Under the pieces are notes generated by a model that was not told the DNA's origin, did not search any database, and was given only the letters and a program-made list of their open reading frames with translations. This document shows positions 33,946-44,031 of a DNA stretch of 64,000 nucleotides, one piece after another. The stretch's first letter is position 1, and every line of letters starts with the position of its first letter. Location of the stretch: assembly GCA_021234155.1 (NCBI GenBank), contig JAJEKV010000039.1, positions 2,854,001 to 2,918,000 on the forward strand, in the 5' to 3' direction. The position numbers and the translations under genes were made by a program. Origin of the DNA: Isoetes taiwanensis. Its lineage: Eukaryota; Streptophyta; Lycopodiopsida; Isoetales; Isoetaceae.

Positions 33946-34904
33946 TTTAAAATCTGTCACCAGACTCTTAGACTCGATGCATCTTTGCAAGAAACCATCA
34001 AGACTTCAATATGCAGCCCTAAGACTAATCAGGTGTCTTAGACTTAGGCCATGAACTGGTTATAGCATTTAAACTGTATCATATGAACAGTATACAGATC
34101 ATCCAATATCGGCTGCAAAACAAGTACTACAAGTTCCATAAATGTAATACAAAAGATATACTTTTCAAACTCCAGAGGAATTCATTTCCAGTGACTGCAA
34201 GCCATGCATCGTTTGAATTCTATAACGGTTAAAATATCATGAGAGCTCACCTATACAATAAACTTTATAAGCATAACTTTCCATTTATACAAGTGGTATA
34301 CACATTATTCTGTTCAATATTAGAGAAATCCATCAGCCTTTGTGATCTTGTAGCACTTCATATTTAAAGCCAAAACACATAATATGGAATGAAAAATTCT
34401 GTTACCATTATCCAGCACTTATGTGCATGAATATATCAAAATAATTTAGCCATTTTCCATTGATGTGCAGCATCCCATTCGTCCACATTAATCTCAAGTT
34501 TTATCTTCATTCTCCTAGCGCTAGAAGAAACCTTAAATGACAAAAGACGACAAGGAGAGGAGAGAACCGGTACCTGCAGCCAATCAATACATCATTAGCC
34601 TGATAAGGATAAAGATGCAAGGGCCAAAAGGTACAATGGTGTCTCTCAGCGTTTAGCCTTTCACACCTTGTAACCTTTTGCCCTGAGTTAGTCCTAGATC
34701 TAGAAGAATGATAAATGTTCATCATATAAAAAGCCTAGTGGCAGTTGCTGAAATTCATCAAATAGTATTAAAATAGCAGAAAAAATCAGAGCATTATTTC
34801 TTAGCACAAGGCAAATAAGGTCAATCATACTCAACGATCATCTTCCAAACCACCTATTCAAACATCCTTTTCTCTGTTACTAGAGCAGCTGCATAAGTTA
34901 TGAT
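33946..34904. other. No gene seen
   Basis: Ordinary AT-rich sequence downstream of the LINE A-tract. It may be intron or 3' flank of the UPL-like fragment that follows on the minus strand. No repeats or motifs stand out. Confidence 0.35.
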
Positions 34905-35769
34905 TCAAACAAATCTTGCATCATCTGGTTTTCCTGGTCGTCCTAAGCTATAAGCCAACCGAAAGACATTCTCAGCAAGAAGGCAGTGAAAATCAGCAAA
35001 AAGATCTCCTTTGTGAGCTTTAGCATAGGAATCTGAGAAAAATGGAGAAAAGCTACTAGCTGCAAATTCCTTGCGGACAGTTAGCAATGCACCACAACCA
35101 CTTGATGTTGCAGAGCTGGAATCCTGCCTTGGACTCTTGAAAACATGCATAAGCTGATGAGCAATATTTAAAAGATAAGAGACAAGGGACTGCTGCCGCA
35201 GAACCATGCATGCTTGATACAACTGTGTAGACCTGAACTCTAGAAGACTGACAGTCCACTTGAACTTGAGACTCTGCAACAGCATCGGCTGCACCTGTAG
35301 GCCTCAAGGTATGTTATGTGCCAGGCTGGTGCCAGTGCCGTAACAAGGACTTAAAAAACATGAAGATCAAAATTAACACCTCTCCAAAGTGTGTCCGCAC
35401 TTTTATCAAAGGAGGAACACTCAAATTCAACTCATCAAGCAACATTTTTATTAGTTTCTCCAGATTGAAATTTGAATGTGCGTCAACAAGAGGGCCAGAT
35501 CCAGCGGATTCAATACGATAAAATAACAGCATAATGGGTACTGCCTCCGCACCTGTGCTACATTTAGCCCACCCCTGAATTTCTTCTGTCAGTTTCTTAA
35601 AATTTTCTGAACCCAGGACACTTTTTGAAGCAGAGGCAGAAGGGGTAGGGCATTCAATAGCTCCTAAGTTCTCTGCATAATCACATGACTGATTGGTTTC
35701 CAGTGCACTGCCAGAAGAAGGATGCAGGCTCAGTTCTGTTGCCTTTTGGAGCAAGCTCTCGTCACTCAT
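34905..35769 (-). pseudogene. UPL1/UPL2-like HECT E3 ubiquitin ligase fragment
   Basis: The minus-strand frame 35769-35314 contains NFKKLTEEIQGWAKCS, PIMLLFYRIESAGSGPLVD, NLEKLIKMLLDELNL and THFGEVLILIFMFFKSLLR followed by HWHQPG. These match, block by block, the central region of plant UPL1/UPL2 (very large HECT E3 ligases). A second frame (35294-34905) gives FFSDSYAKAHKGDLFADFHC and LLAENVFRLAYSLGRPGK, the next conserved block of the same proteins. The pieces are separated by an in-frame stop at the HWHQPG end (intron or lesion) and the second ends in a stop at 34905. The UBA, DUF908/913 and catalytic HECT domains are absent, so the piece is far short of the ~3,600-residue protein. Captured or relic fragment. 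Confidence 0.75.
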
Positions 35770-37058
35770 CTCATAATAATAATCTAGGTTATTACCTCCT
35801 TTATAGAAATCTATTCAACACCTTAATTCAGAGCCAATGCTAAGGCCTTTTTCTAGAGAAGTAGTGCATTCAGCATATTATATCTAGTGTTCATTCATGT
35901 CATATGTTTTTGTACAGCTCTCCAACTTGTATGACCAACTCAAATAGCAGAAACCAACGATTGAAATCAGATCTAAAACCTGAAAGAAATTAACTTAAAT
36001 AGCTACTGCAAAATATCTCTACACAGGATAAAACCTGAATATCTTGTGCTCCAGGCAGAATTCCACGTTGTTGCTTAGGGATAGCTCCAGAATCTCACAT
36101 TATTGTTCAGCCATAGCTCCAAAATCTTGAAATCCTTGTTAGTAAAACTATTATTCTAGACATGCCTTTGGATACACCAGAGTGCCAGAAGAAGATCCAC
36201 TTCATACAAACGGCCAAAGTTTTCTCTGGGAATGCATTCTCTGCATCGTAACTTCATATTTAGGTTATCTAGAAGTGCCGGATTGGAGCTCCAGACTGTG
36301 TACTTGCCGGGTTCTTGGTCTGCACAGGCCCTTAAGCAAGTCGCATTCTGTTGCATGCAAAAATCCAGATGTAATTCTTACCTTTTATTTCAAGAAATAA
36401 GTATGAGCTGTTTGCACTCGATAAATATCCATAGCTCCGTCTACAGCATTTTTAGGCGGAACCCTAAACACGTCCAGCAACCCTAATAAATCTTTTCCGA
36501 TATTCCAGTATTCACAAATATTTGCCTCTATTTTTCTAAGGTTTAAAACAACGTTTCTATCATTTTTATTTTCCATCTACCATATCACAAGTTCTCTCGT
36601 AAAATCTGCTTGAGAAAATTCAGATATATATTTAATGCATGAAACTATTTTAGATTTTGACAGCTAGTTGTCATCATTAATATAAGGTCAATTCATGTAT
36701 GAACTGTTACCATTAATACCCAGTCATCTTAGATAGGTCACAAGATTATACATGTGTTAGGGTTGTGATCCTATCCATGCCCAATCATATTAGCAACATT
36801 GTGGCCCGTACACCATAGTAATAAAAAAAAAAAAAAAAAAAAAAAAAAAATGCATGCCAAGATTAGAAAAAACCTGGCGCCAAAGTTTATGCAGTCTTAG
36901 ATTCGACCTCCCTCTCCCATTCGACCTCTCTTCTCTCGTGCAGTGTCCGCCGCTTTAGCTTGTTCCTCATGAATTTCTTCCAATCAATAGTAAGTTTCTT
37001 GCCCTTACTACTACGATTAATTGTATGAGAAAGTTTCCATATTTTAAAGTTTTGATTT
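35770..37058. other. No confident gene; 28-base A-run at 36823-36850
   Basis: Minus-strand frames at 36156-36356 (RENFGRLYEVDLLLALWC) and 36385-36576 are protein-like and could be further exons, but I cannot assign them. The uninterrupted A-run may mark the 3' end of a short retroposed sequence on the plus strand. No target duplication was identified. Confidence 0.3.
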
Positions 37059-38330
37059 GTGGCTAGCAGGCAAGCCCATGGTTCTCGCAATCGGTCGGGG
37101 GATGAAAGCGACGAGAATGAGAGAGAGGACAGAATGGCTAGCTTCTTTGATAATATGCCCAGTGACATATATCAAGATCTCTTTGACGAAATGGAGAAAA
37201 GGGTAAGAAGAAGTCTTGAAATCAAGCAAAAGAAAGTGGAAAACAACCAAGAACAGCAAGGAAGAGGCAACAGGTGAGTTTTCAGCTACCTATCTGCATT
37301 TGCAGAGATATCTTTAATAGTGGCATCTTGCTAGTTGCTTTCGTATTTTTTCCAAGTTTGTTAGCTGTTAATTAGCTGGGTGGGTAAGGCATAAGAATCC
37401 AATTCAGATGAACCAATCAGATGAGATTATGCTGTAGAGTTTCAAAAGCAACAATGTATATTGAGTGTTGGAAGCTCACTGCTCTGGTATCTTTAGAGAC
37501 TGCAGAGACCACAAATATGATGATAAAAGAGATTATAATCTCCATGACGAAAGATTGCAGGGGACTTCCAGAAGGAATGGTAGCAGACACGTTATTAATC
37601 TCCACCTTATTGGCTAATCGGCGTTACATTTTGACCTTATGTCCCCTAGTAATCCAATGTGGATTTGCAGCAACGTGCTCCTGTTGGATATTATTCTGTA
37701 AGAGATTTGCTTTCATTTCCTTTTTCAATATCTTTAAGCCGATTGATTATCTCACATTGCCCATTTTGGCATGGACTCAATTCAACCTTCCATTCTGACT
37801 TCAAACTTTCAGATTCAATATCTTCAACTTTTGTTTTCACCTGGTATGTACAAAAAGTTAAGGTCATTGTTGACAACCAAAAACACACTTCAAAATAATG
37901 CAACCACTAAATTTGTGATGCCAACCATTACTCTGATTGGCCACTTTGTGCAGATTAGTGGAAAGAACACTTTAATTTTCAGATCTTTTTGAGTTGCTTG
38001 TTATGCTGGACGGTTGTTATGCTGGTATTAACTAATTTAAGATTGTTTGGTAGCAGCTATGAAGTTTTTGAAGGCACGTAGGAGGTCAAGTAGTTCTGGA
38101 GAAGGTGAAACATCAAAACAAGGCAGTAACTCAAACAAGAAGAAAGATAATATCATCACCAGAGGACGTGTTATTTTGAGCGATTAGTTCTTTGATTAGG
38201 AGATTCACTCTGCTCATCTTGTTGATTCTTCTGATGACGATGGAGATGATCCCAAAGGAGGTTCTGCAGAGGAGATTGCACTATTATCGTGTTCAATTCA
38301 AGAAGTTAACAAAGTCTGATGTAAGTTCTT
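37059..38330 (+). CDS. Possible small spliced gene, acidic/basic nuclear-type protein
   Basis: A first exon-like frame (after CTAGCAG at ~37070) reads GSRNRSGDESDENEREDRMA then SFFDNMPSDIYQDLFDEMEK, and ends at GGCAACAG|GTGAGTT (37276), a strong donor. A second exon-like frame near 38056-38187 (after GTAGCAG) reads FLKARRRSSSSGEGETSKQG and KKKDNIITRGRVILSD, then stops. An in-frame acidic stretch (HLVDSSDDDGDDPKGG) follows at about 38210-38260. The proteins are low complexity and unrecognised. Splice-site quality is the main support. It could equally be a transposon accessory gene. Confidence 0.3.
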
Positions 38331-39018
38331 TTCCTTGATCTATGTTTTCTTTTTTATAGCCTTGGCAAAAAAAATTAGTCCAGCTAAGAAGGCTAAGACA
38401 TCAGATATGCCAGATTTGGGGCCCTTCAGTCAATACCTCAGCAATCTGATTTAAGAAACTAATTAGGGATAGGCATGTATAAGATGCAGTCTGCTTAACC
38501 GTCTATGAATAGCTAGTCCTAGAGGTTCAACAGTGATCTGATCCGAGACAGAAAAATGAGGCATGTATAAGATGCAATCTGCTTAACTTTCTATGAATAG
38601 CTAGTCCTAGAGGTTCAACTATGATTTATGGGTCCTCACTAAAAGTGTCATAACTTCTCTTTCACATCTCTGTTTGGCACATGGATACGTGCATTTGAAA
38701 GCTATTTGAAGGGGCTTTCTAATGATGTAGATATCTCCCACGTTTGCCTCTTAAATCTCTTGAAAAACCTCGAAGAAGTGGATGGAAATCCCCTGCGCGC
38801 TAGGAAGTGGACCCGCCTCACGGAGGGGGCCATTAGACCCCCTCCTCTTCCGTCTACTCTAACTTTTTGTAGACATGTCAGAATCAGACGATTTTTTTTT
38901 ATTGGAAACGCAAACACATTAGGTATCCAAAAAACGTATTTTTAACCAATTTTGACTTTGACCGTGCCTTCATTTTTTAGTTTGCCTCTTAAGTGCGCGA
39001 AACATGGCGACCATACCC
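38331..39018. repeat. Two-copy ~90-bp direct repeat (38471-38640) in otherwise featureless sequence
   Basis: AGGCATGTATAAGATGCA...CTAGTCCTAGAGGTTCAAC occurs at about 38471-38540 and again at 38561-38630, 90 bp apart, with a few differences. The remainder to the hAT boundary at 39018 shows nothing. Confidence 0.7.
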
Positions 39019-39359
39019 TAGTCAATTTTCAGAAATAAGTACAACATTAATGCTCATTTAAATCAAGCATTCTTCAATTCTTCTTCTCACGCCAAAGATT
39101 AAAAGTGCCATCAACTCTTCTTCTGGTCCCGTCAATGATAAAAACATGAGCTCATCTAGCATCTTCAAGTCAAGACGAGAGCGATCATCACCTTTTATGT
39201 AGTTTTGCTTTGAAAAACCTCTTTCACAAATGGCCATACTACTAGGAAGCACTAGTATAATTTGCCACAACTTGGCCAATTGTGGGTGAGCTACAAACCA
39301 CATATCTTCATCACAACATCATTCCCAAAAATCAATCATTTTCTATTTTTGACACACCT
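39019..39359 (-). pseudogene. hAT transposase copy B, C-terminal (dimerisation) part
   Basis: Closely matches copy A at 1608-1955, including MWFVAHPQLAKLWQIILVLP and ICERGFSKQNYIKGDDRSR of the hAT dimerisation domain. It stops abruptly at 39359, where an LTR element begins. The next bases of the same hAT copy resume at 50556. It carries its own small deletions (for example the GCATCAAGCTTCTCTTC area of copy A is shortened). Confidence 0.88.
39355..39359. repeat. Target-site duplication CACCT, left copy
   Basis: Matches 50556-50560 on the other side of the LTR element. In the uninterrupted hAT copy A the corresponding site is CACCTTCTCC. Confidence 0.92.
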
Positions 39360-41034
39360 TGTGACGTTCCAGCACAGTATACGGTCCCAGGACGTATACT
39401 GTACTGCCTCATCACGCGTACACGCCACTCCGACTGACATGTACGCCGACGTGTAGCCAAGTGGGTAGCCCCTAGGGGGCAACTTGCTAAGAATGTGCAT
39501 TAGTATTAATGTGCACATTTTCCAATGTACACATTAATGTGGGCACACATTTCCATGTGGCCACTTGATGCCAAGTGGGCCATACCCAAGTGTGCAATTA
39601 ATGTGCACATTTTCCAATGTACACATTAAAGTGGGCACACATTTCCATGTGGGCACATTTTGCCACCTAGCCATTAAAGGCAAGTGGGCCCATTCCCAAT
39701 TATCCCACATGCCAAAAGGGGATAATTGGAAACCCTAGCCACCCCCTTGTCTATTTAAGTAGGAGAACCCCAACTTGCCCATTTTCGTTTCTAGGGTTTT
39801 AGAGCTCTGTTTTGACTGCCCCAAGGGTCAAAACCGCCTCCCAGACTCTGTCTAAGAGAATTGCATCATTAGTTTTCCTTGATTCGAGCATCTCAGCAGG
39901 ATGGTCGAGCTCAGGTCAGGAGGAGGAACCCAAGGATCAGGTATTTAGGCAATTTAGTAGTCTAAACCCCATTTCAGCCATCGAATCAGTAGGTTTAGCC
40001 TCTTAAATTGCCCATAGCAGCCCTCTAGATCTCTAGATAGCAGATTCTAACTAAAGAACCTAACTCTATGATGTAGATTAGATCTAGTTCTTTAGTTCTC
40101 TGTGAAGTATATGGATGATGTATCTCTATGAACTCCTTGTATTGGGAAGGGGGGTAGAGACCTAAAGCTTTGTAGTTGATGCTCCTAGAGTAGCCTCTCT
40201 AGCACACTGTAGATTCGGCCTGTGCACAAGAGCCACACCGGGATGTGGGTGAAGGGGCGGACCGGCCGAGAAGGAGGTTCATGTCCCGACTCTTGAACGA
40301 TCCCTCCGGTGTGTAAAGCCCTCACCGGGATCATTGTGACTAGGTCCAATGGCTTGCCAACGCTGCGTGTGGGCAAGGCATGGGCTCGGCAACCGTGAAG
40401 TGGTGTTCACTTTCCGCTGGGTTCCAAATAATCACGGGCAAAGGGCCCTCTAGTCACCTTGAGTCGAAGATGTAGATCTCTGGAGGGAGTGATCCCTACC
40501 GCCCCATCGAACCGGGAGGATGAGCCCGTGAGTAGCCCTTTGGCTATGCATCCCGGCGGGCTACGATCGAGTCCCGACACTTTTCGCACCACTCTGCAAA
40601 GTGTGCAATGTGAGGGGCGGATGGAGTGGACAACCCTAAGCCATGTTCATATGCCAGCCAAATCCATTGCCATGAATTCTGTCTGCAATGAACTCTGGAG
40701 ACCCAAGCCGTCAGTCATCCCTTTGAGTCTGAGCCTTGGGTAGGATTCCCTATGTGATGTGCTGATCTTTGTCTATGCAGATATGTGGAGGACCATCCTT
40801 CGTGACATGTATGTTTACGCTTCCGCAGCTAGGTAGGCCCTGAGGGAGACGGGATGCAATGACCCTTCCACTCTTCCCACTGGAACCCGTCACGGTTGCA
40901 GTGTCATGTGGAGGGCCCTGTATTAGCATGGAGCTGGTATGGGGGATGAACTCCTGTTTGTATACGGTGAGGGCACCGTATACGAGTAGGGGACATCACA
41001 GAGTAGGGGACGTCACAGTGTAGGGGACGTCACA
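39360..41034 (+). repeat. 5' LTR (about 1,675 bp)
   Basis: Nearly identical to 49200-50555 over most of its length (about eight differences in the first ~600 comparable bases after position 39456). It differs in three ways: the first ~95 bp is strongly diverged; about 300 bp at ~40420-40740 is absent from the 3' LTR; and its end is extended by two extra GTAGGGGACGTCACA-type copies (41001-41034). A TATA-like CTATTTAAG lies at 39751. Stem-loops are at 39374-39402 and 40960-40983 (GTATACGGTG/CACCGTATAC). Confidence 0.9.
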
Positions 41035-41035
41035 G

Positions 41036-41047
41036 TGGTATCAGAGC
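41036..41047 (+). promoter_or_regulatory. Primer binding site (initiator-Met tRNA)
   Basis: TGGTATCAGAGC, one base after the 5' LTR end, complementary to the 3' end of plant initiator methionine tRNA and the usual minus-strand primer site of plant LTR elements. It sets the element's orientation as plus. Confidence 0.95.
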
Positions 41048-41159
41048 AATGTTTTTGGAGACCAAGAGCAAAACACTGACCATGCTCCCAGTAGTACTAA
41101 CTTGATAGGATTCTCAGACCTCGAAGAATGGGAAAAATTTTTCTCATTTTTGTAGTATA

Positions 41160-41290
41160 TGCTAAGCTAGTAACAGTTAAAGTGAATTAGTAACAGTTAA
41201 AGTCAAAAATTAGTGATTGGCCTCACAGTAAAAAATTAGTGATTGGCCTCACAGTTAAAGTGAATTAGTAACGTGTGAGACATTGATCTG
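41160..41290. repeat. Short direct repeats in retroelement leader
   Basis: TAGTAACAGTTAAAGT(GAA) occurs twice (41170 and 41189 areas) with a further partial copy near 41255. AAAATTAGTGATTGGCCTCACAGT occurs twice (41205-41256). Small slippage duplications; no function is evident. Confidence 0.8.
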
Positions 41291-41626
41291 AAAACAGTTT
41301 AAAAAGTCAAAAAAATTTAGAAAAGTAACTTGGTAATTCGAATTTCAGCCTAGAAATTGGCTAGATTAACTTTTCAATCTATTTAAACCTCATCTTAAAA
41401 GAATTCCCACAGTAGCAGGAATTGAACCTCCCACCTACAGGGTTGAACCCCCCCCAAACCCCCCCGTGCCAACCACTGAGGGCGGGCATCGTTTGTGTTT
41501 AAATTATAATTCTTAATTAGATTTAAGCTTTAATAATGTTAGATAATATTAATGGCTAAGCCTTAGACTAAGAACCAAGACCCTTAAGCTAGATAGATCT
41601 TGATAGACACCAAGCCTCCGATCGAC

Positions 41627-41875
41627 ATGACGTGCACCAAACAGACCGCTCGACTTCCTCGACAAGGCGAAACAGCCAGAGGCCAAGGAGGCCGAAGGAA
41701 ACAAGAAGAGGAGAGGGCAGAACGAGAGCGGGAGGCCAAGGTTCAAGAAGCAGCAGAGCAGAAGCTGGTCCAACATTTTGAAGATTCGACGGCCTGCATA
41801 GTTTACGCGAAGAGGGTCACACTCAGGAGGCAAGACATGCATCTTGCTAGTCATATTAAGGGAGGGCGCCCTTAG
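41627..41875 (+). CDS. Histone H3-like ORF carried by LTR retrotransposon (core-deleted H3 mimic)
   Basis: 82 codons from ATG 41627 to TAG 41873. The start MTCTKQTAR aligns without gaps to H3 MARTKQTAR. K4 and R8 are kept, K9 is Leu, K14 Glu and K18 Gly, while G13, R17 and Q19 are retained. The last 44 residues align end to end with H3 92-135: QEAAE, LV, FED, C, AKRVT, D, LA, I-G-R, about half identical, with the stop at the H3 position. These are the end of helix 2, loop 2 and helix 3. Residues about 25-91 of H3 (helix N, helix 1, loop 1, most of helix 2) are replaced by a charged linker (QEEERAEREREAK). H3 packages DNA with H4; this product lacks most of the fold and is unlikely to form a normal nucleosome. 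It is the first good ORF after the primer site, where gag normally starts. The open frame and the kept ends argue against random decay. Confidence 0.8.
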   Translation: MTCTKQTARLPRQGETARGQGGRRKQEEERAEREREAKVQEAAEQKLVQHFEDSTACIVYAKRVTLRRQDMHLASHIKGGRP

Positions 41876-42026
41876 ACATTTTGTAAATAACAGGAAAATT
41901 TTTGTTAATATAAAAGATTTTTATTGGTTAAATAATGTGTTTAATCTTGCTTAATTAGGGTAAGATATTGAATTCTGGCTTTTGTTTTGGTAAAATTGGA
42001 TTTTTTTTGAGCAAAATTGAGACGAT

Positions 42027-42093
42027 GTCTCACACGTCGCGCCAGGACAGAAAATGAACTTTTCATTTTCGGGCTGGGCGCAACGTGTGAGAC
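42027..42093. repeat. 67-nt imperfect hairpin, copy 1
   Basis: Left arm GTCTCACACGTCGCGCCAG pairs with right arm CTGGGCGCAACGTGTGAGAC. The inner part GAAAATGAA/TTCATTTTC also pairs, so the whole 67 nt can fold. Near-identical copy at 42227-42293. Confidence 0.9.
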
Positions 42094-42226
42094 CATGCCC
42101 CAAAAGTGCCCAAAACTGCTCCAAATCGACCAAAAAAGGGGTCCATTCTGCCTAACTCGACGAGATAAGCAGGATTAGACCCTTAGATCACCCAAATTGA
42201 TCACGTTTAGCCCATTTAGAGCCCAT

Positions 42227-42293
42227 GTCTCACACGTCGCGCCAGGGCAGAAAATGAACTTTTCATTATCGGTCTGGGCGCAACGTGTGAGAC
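42227..42293. repeat. 67-nt imperfect hairpin, copy 2
   Basis: Same hairpin as 42027-42093, exactly 200 bp downstream, with a handful of base changes. Sequence between the copies is unrelated to the hairpin. The leader position suggests an RNA structural element, but that is inference. Confidence 0.9.
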
Positions 42294-43012
42294 CTCTCAG
42301 CAGTTTCTTCGCCATGCCATATCCAAATGATCTCCAATTTGTTGCAATAGGACCGTTAAACAGCCTAGAATCCATTGATGACCTCAAAGTAGACTAGAAA
42401 TGTCAAACCCCAGCTCAAAATGACCAAAATTGCTCAAACCCTTGAATTGTTTTTCCAAACTGTGGTTTGTTGTAAATAGAAGCATACCCCATTAGTAGCT
42501 CGCAAGTATTGATCTCGGCTCGAAGCTGATGCCTTACTCCTAGATAGAAGTGCCCAAGAACACCCCTTTGTTATAGTCATCTAGACCTCAGCATAGCAAC
42601 CCAAGTCCAACTGTTCGTACATCACCTCTGCTCATGCCCAAGGCATAAACCCTGACCTAATTCTGTGTCCTTCTAATAGAGTTTGACTTATATAGCCGCC
42701 ACATTGACACTCCCTATTGCCAGGATACCTAGAAAGGAGCTAGAGTCTAGAGCTACCCAAGTCACTTCATGTGTGAGATTGGACTCCCCCAAACCAACTT
42801 TGCTAGGACCTTAGAGTATACCTCAAACACCATGAGGGCTTTGCAAAACAACCCTCATGTCATGCCATACCACACGTCCTAATGTCCATAGACTTGTAGA
42901 TTATAGATATGTCTCTAGTAATGCTGCTCGAGCCATCTTGCTTGCTTATAGAGCCCAAAATGTTGTAGGAGAGCCCTTCAAGTAGACCCTTAGACTCTAG
43001 GATACACGAGCG

Positions 43013-44031
43013 TTGCTTTCGAAGTACAGGGCCAGAGCCACAGAAGAGCTAGAGGCGCAACTTCTTGAAGACATCAAGATCCCAGCCGATGTACAGGCAG
43101 ATAAGGAGAGGAGACCCAAAAGCAGATCCAAGAGAGGGAAGCACAACGACAAACACCTCAACCGACAAACGAGTAGAACAGGACACCACCGGCCTATCAT
43201 CAATCTTCATCAAATGGGAAGAATATTTGGTAACCAACGGCATCAAGAATTTTCTAGATGTCAACCTCCCGGCTACCACGTCCACGAGCTCACATCAGAA
43301 AGAGGATCTCAACGCCTTCACCAACTCGACGCACATGAGTTTCAAATGGAAGAACGCAAGACAACAAAATACAGGTACAGGAAGATGTTAGGCATCGATG
43401 CCGCGTTAGCATCACGAGCTAGGGCCAGAGGGCATAATCTTCCGTCGAGGAGAGAACTCATGGTGACACAGGAGCGTATAGAAACCGCAGGGAAGACCAC
43501 CACGACCTTGCAGCCCAGCAACTCAAGCGAATGTCATGCAACGTCAGCAAAAGAAGCAACCAAGCTAAGCAACAACAAAGCACCTAAGGCTAATCAGGAC
43601 AAGCTTCCAGCTACCTTGCACCAACAGGAGAACTTTCATCGGTTCCAAAAAGTAGGAGACCATGAGGGGGAGGAGACGCATATCAGGGAAGGAACATCTC
43701 CAACTTGAAGGCCTATATCAGCATTAGGGGCAATATCAAAGAGGAGAATATTCTGCTCAAACAGGAATTCCGGACCCAGGAACACCTAGAAACCAAAGGA
43801 AGGACGGCTTTACTACGTCAGCCAAGGAGTGCGAGACTCGAATGGTTAGAACCCAAAGGACGGAGGAGACGACCTAGCCAGCAGGTACAAATCACGCAAA
43901 GGCGACCAGAAGGAGCCATGGTAGGGGCAATGGAGATGATCACACTTCCAGGCACAGGAGAGCCACCTCGGAATGAAGCAAAGACCAAGCAACAGGAGTC
44001 GCACTCAGAAATTCAACCTGGGGGGGAATGA
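43013..44031 (+). other. Two weak ORFs in retroelement interior, unrecognised
   Basis: A 231-codon frame (43013-43708) overlaps by one base a 108-codon frame (43705-44031). Both are very rich in Arg/Gln/Thr/Glu and lack recognisable domains; no CCHC knuckle, protease DSG/DTG or RT block is visible. A competing frame at 43065-43391 (SIFIKWEEYLVTNGIKNFLD) looks more protein-like. They could be relics of a gag-like gene after frameshifts, or chance frames in purine-rich DNA. Confidence 0.25.

Noticed and set aside
41600-41626. Upstream extension of the H3-like ORF by nine codons
   Set aside because: It would need a TTG start; the ATG at 41627 corresponds exactly to the histone H3 initiator Met, so that start was used.
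42027-42293. Possibility that the twin hairpins are tRNA or rRNA pieces
   Set aside because: Arm sequences and loops match no RNA gene structure; they are simple long inverted repeats.
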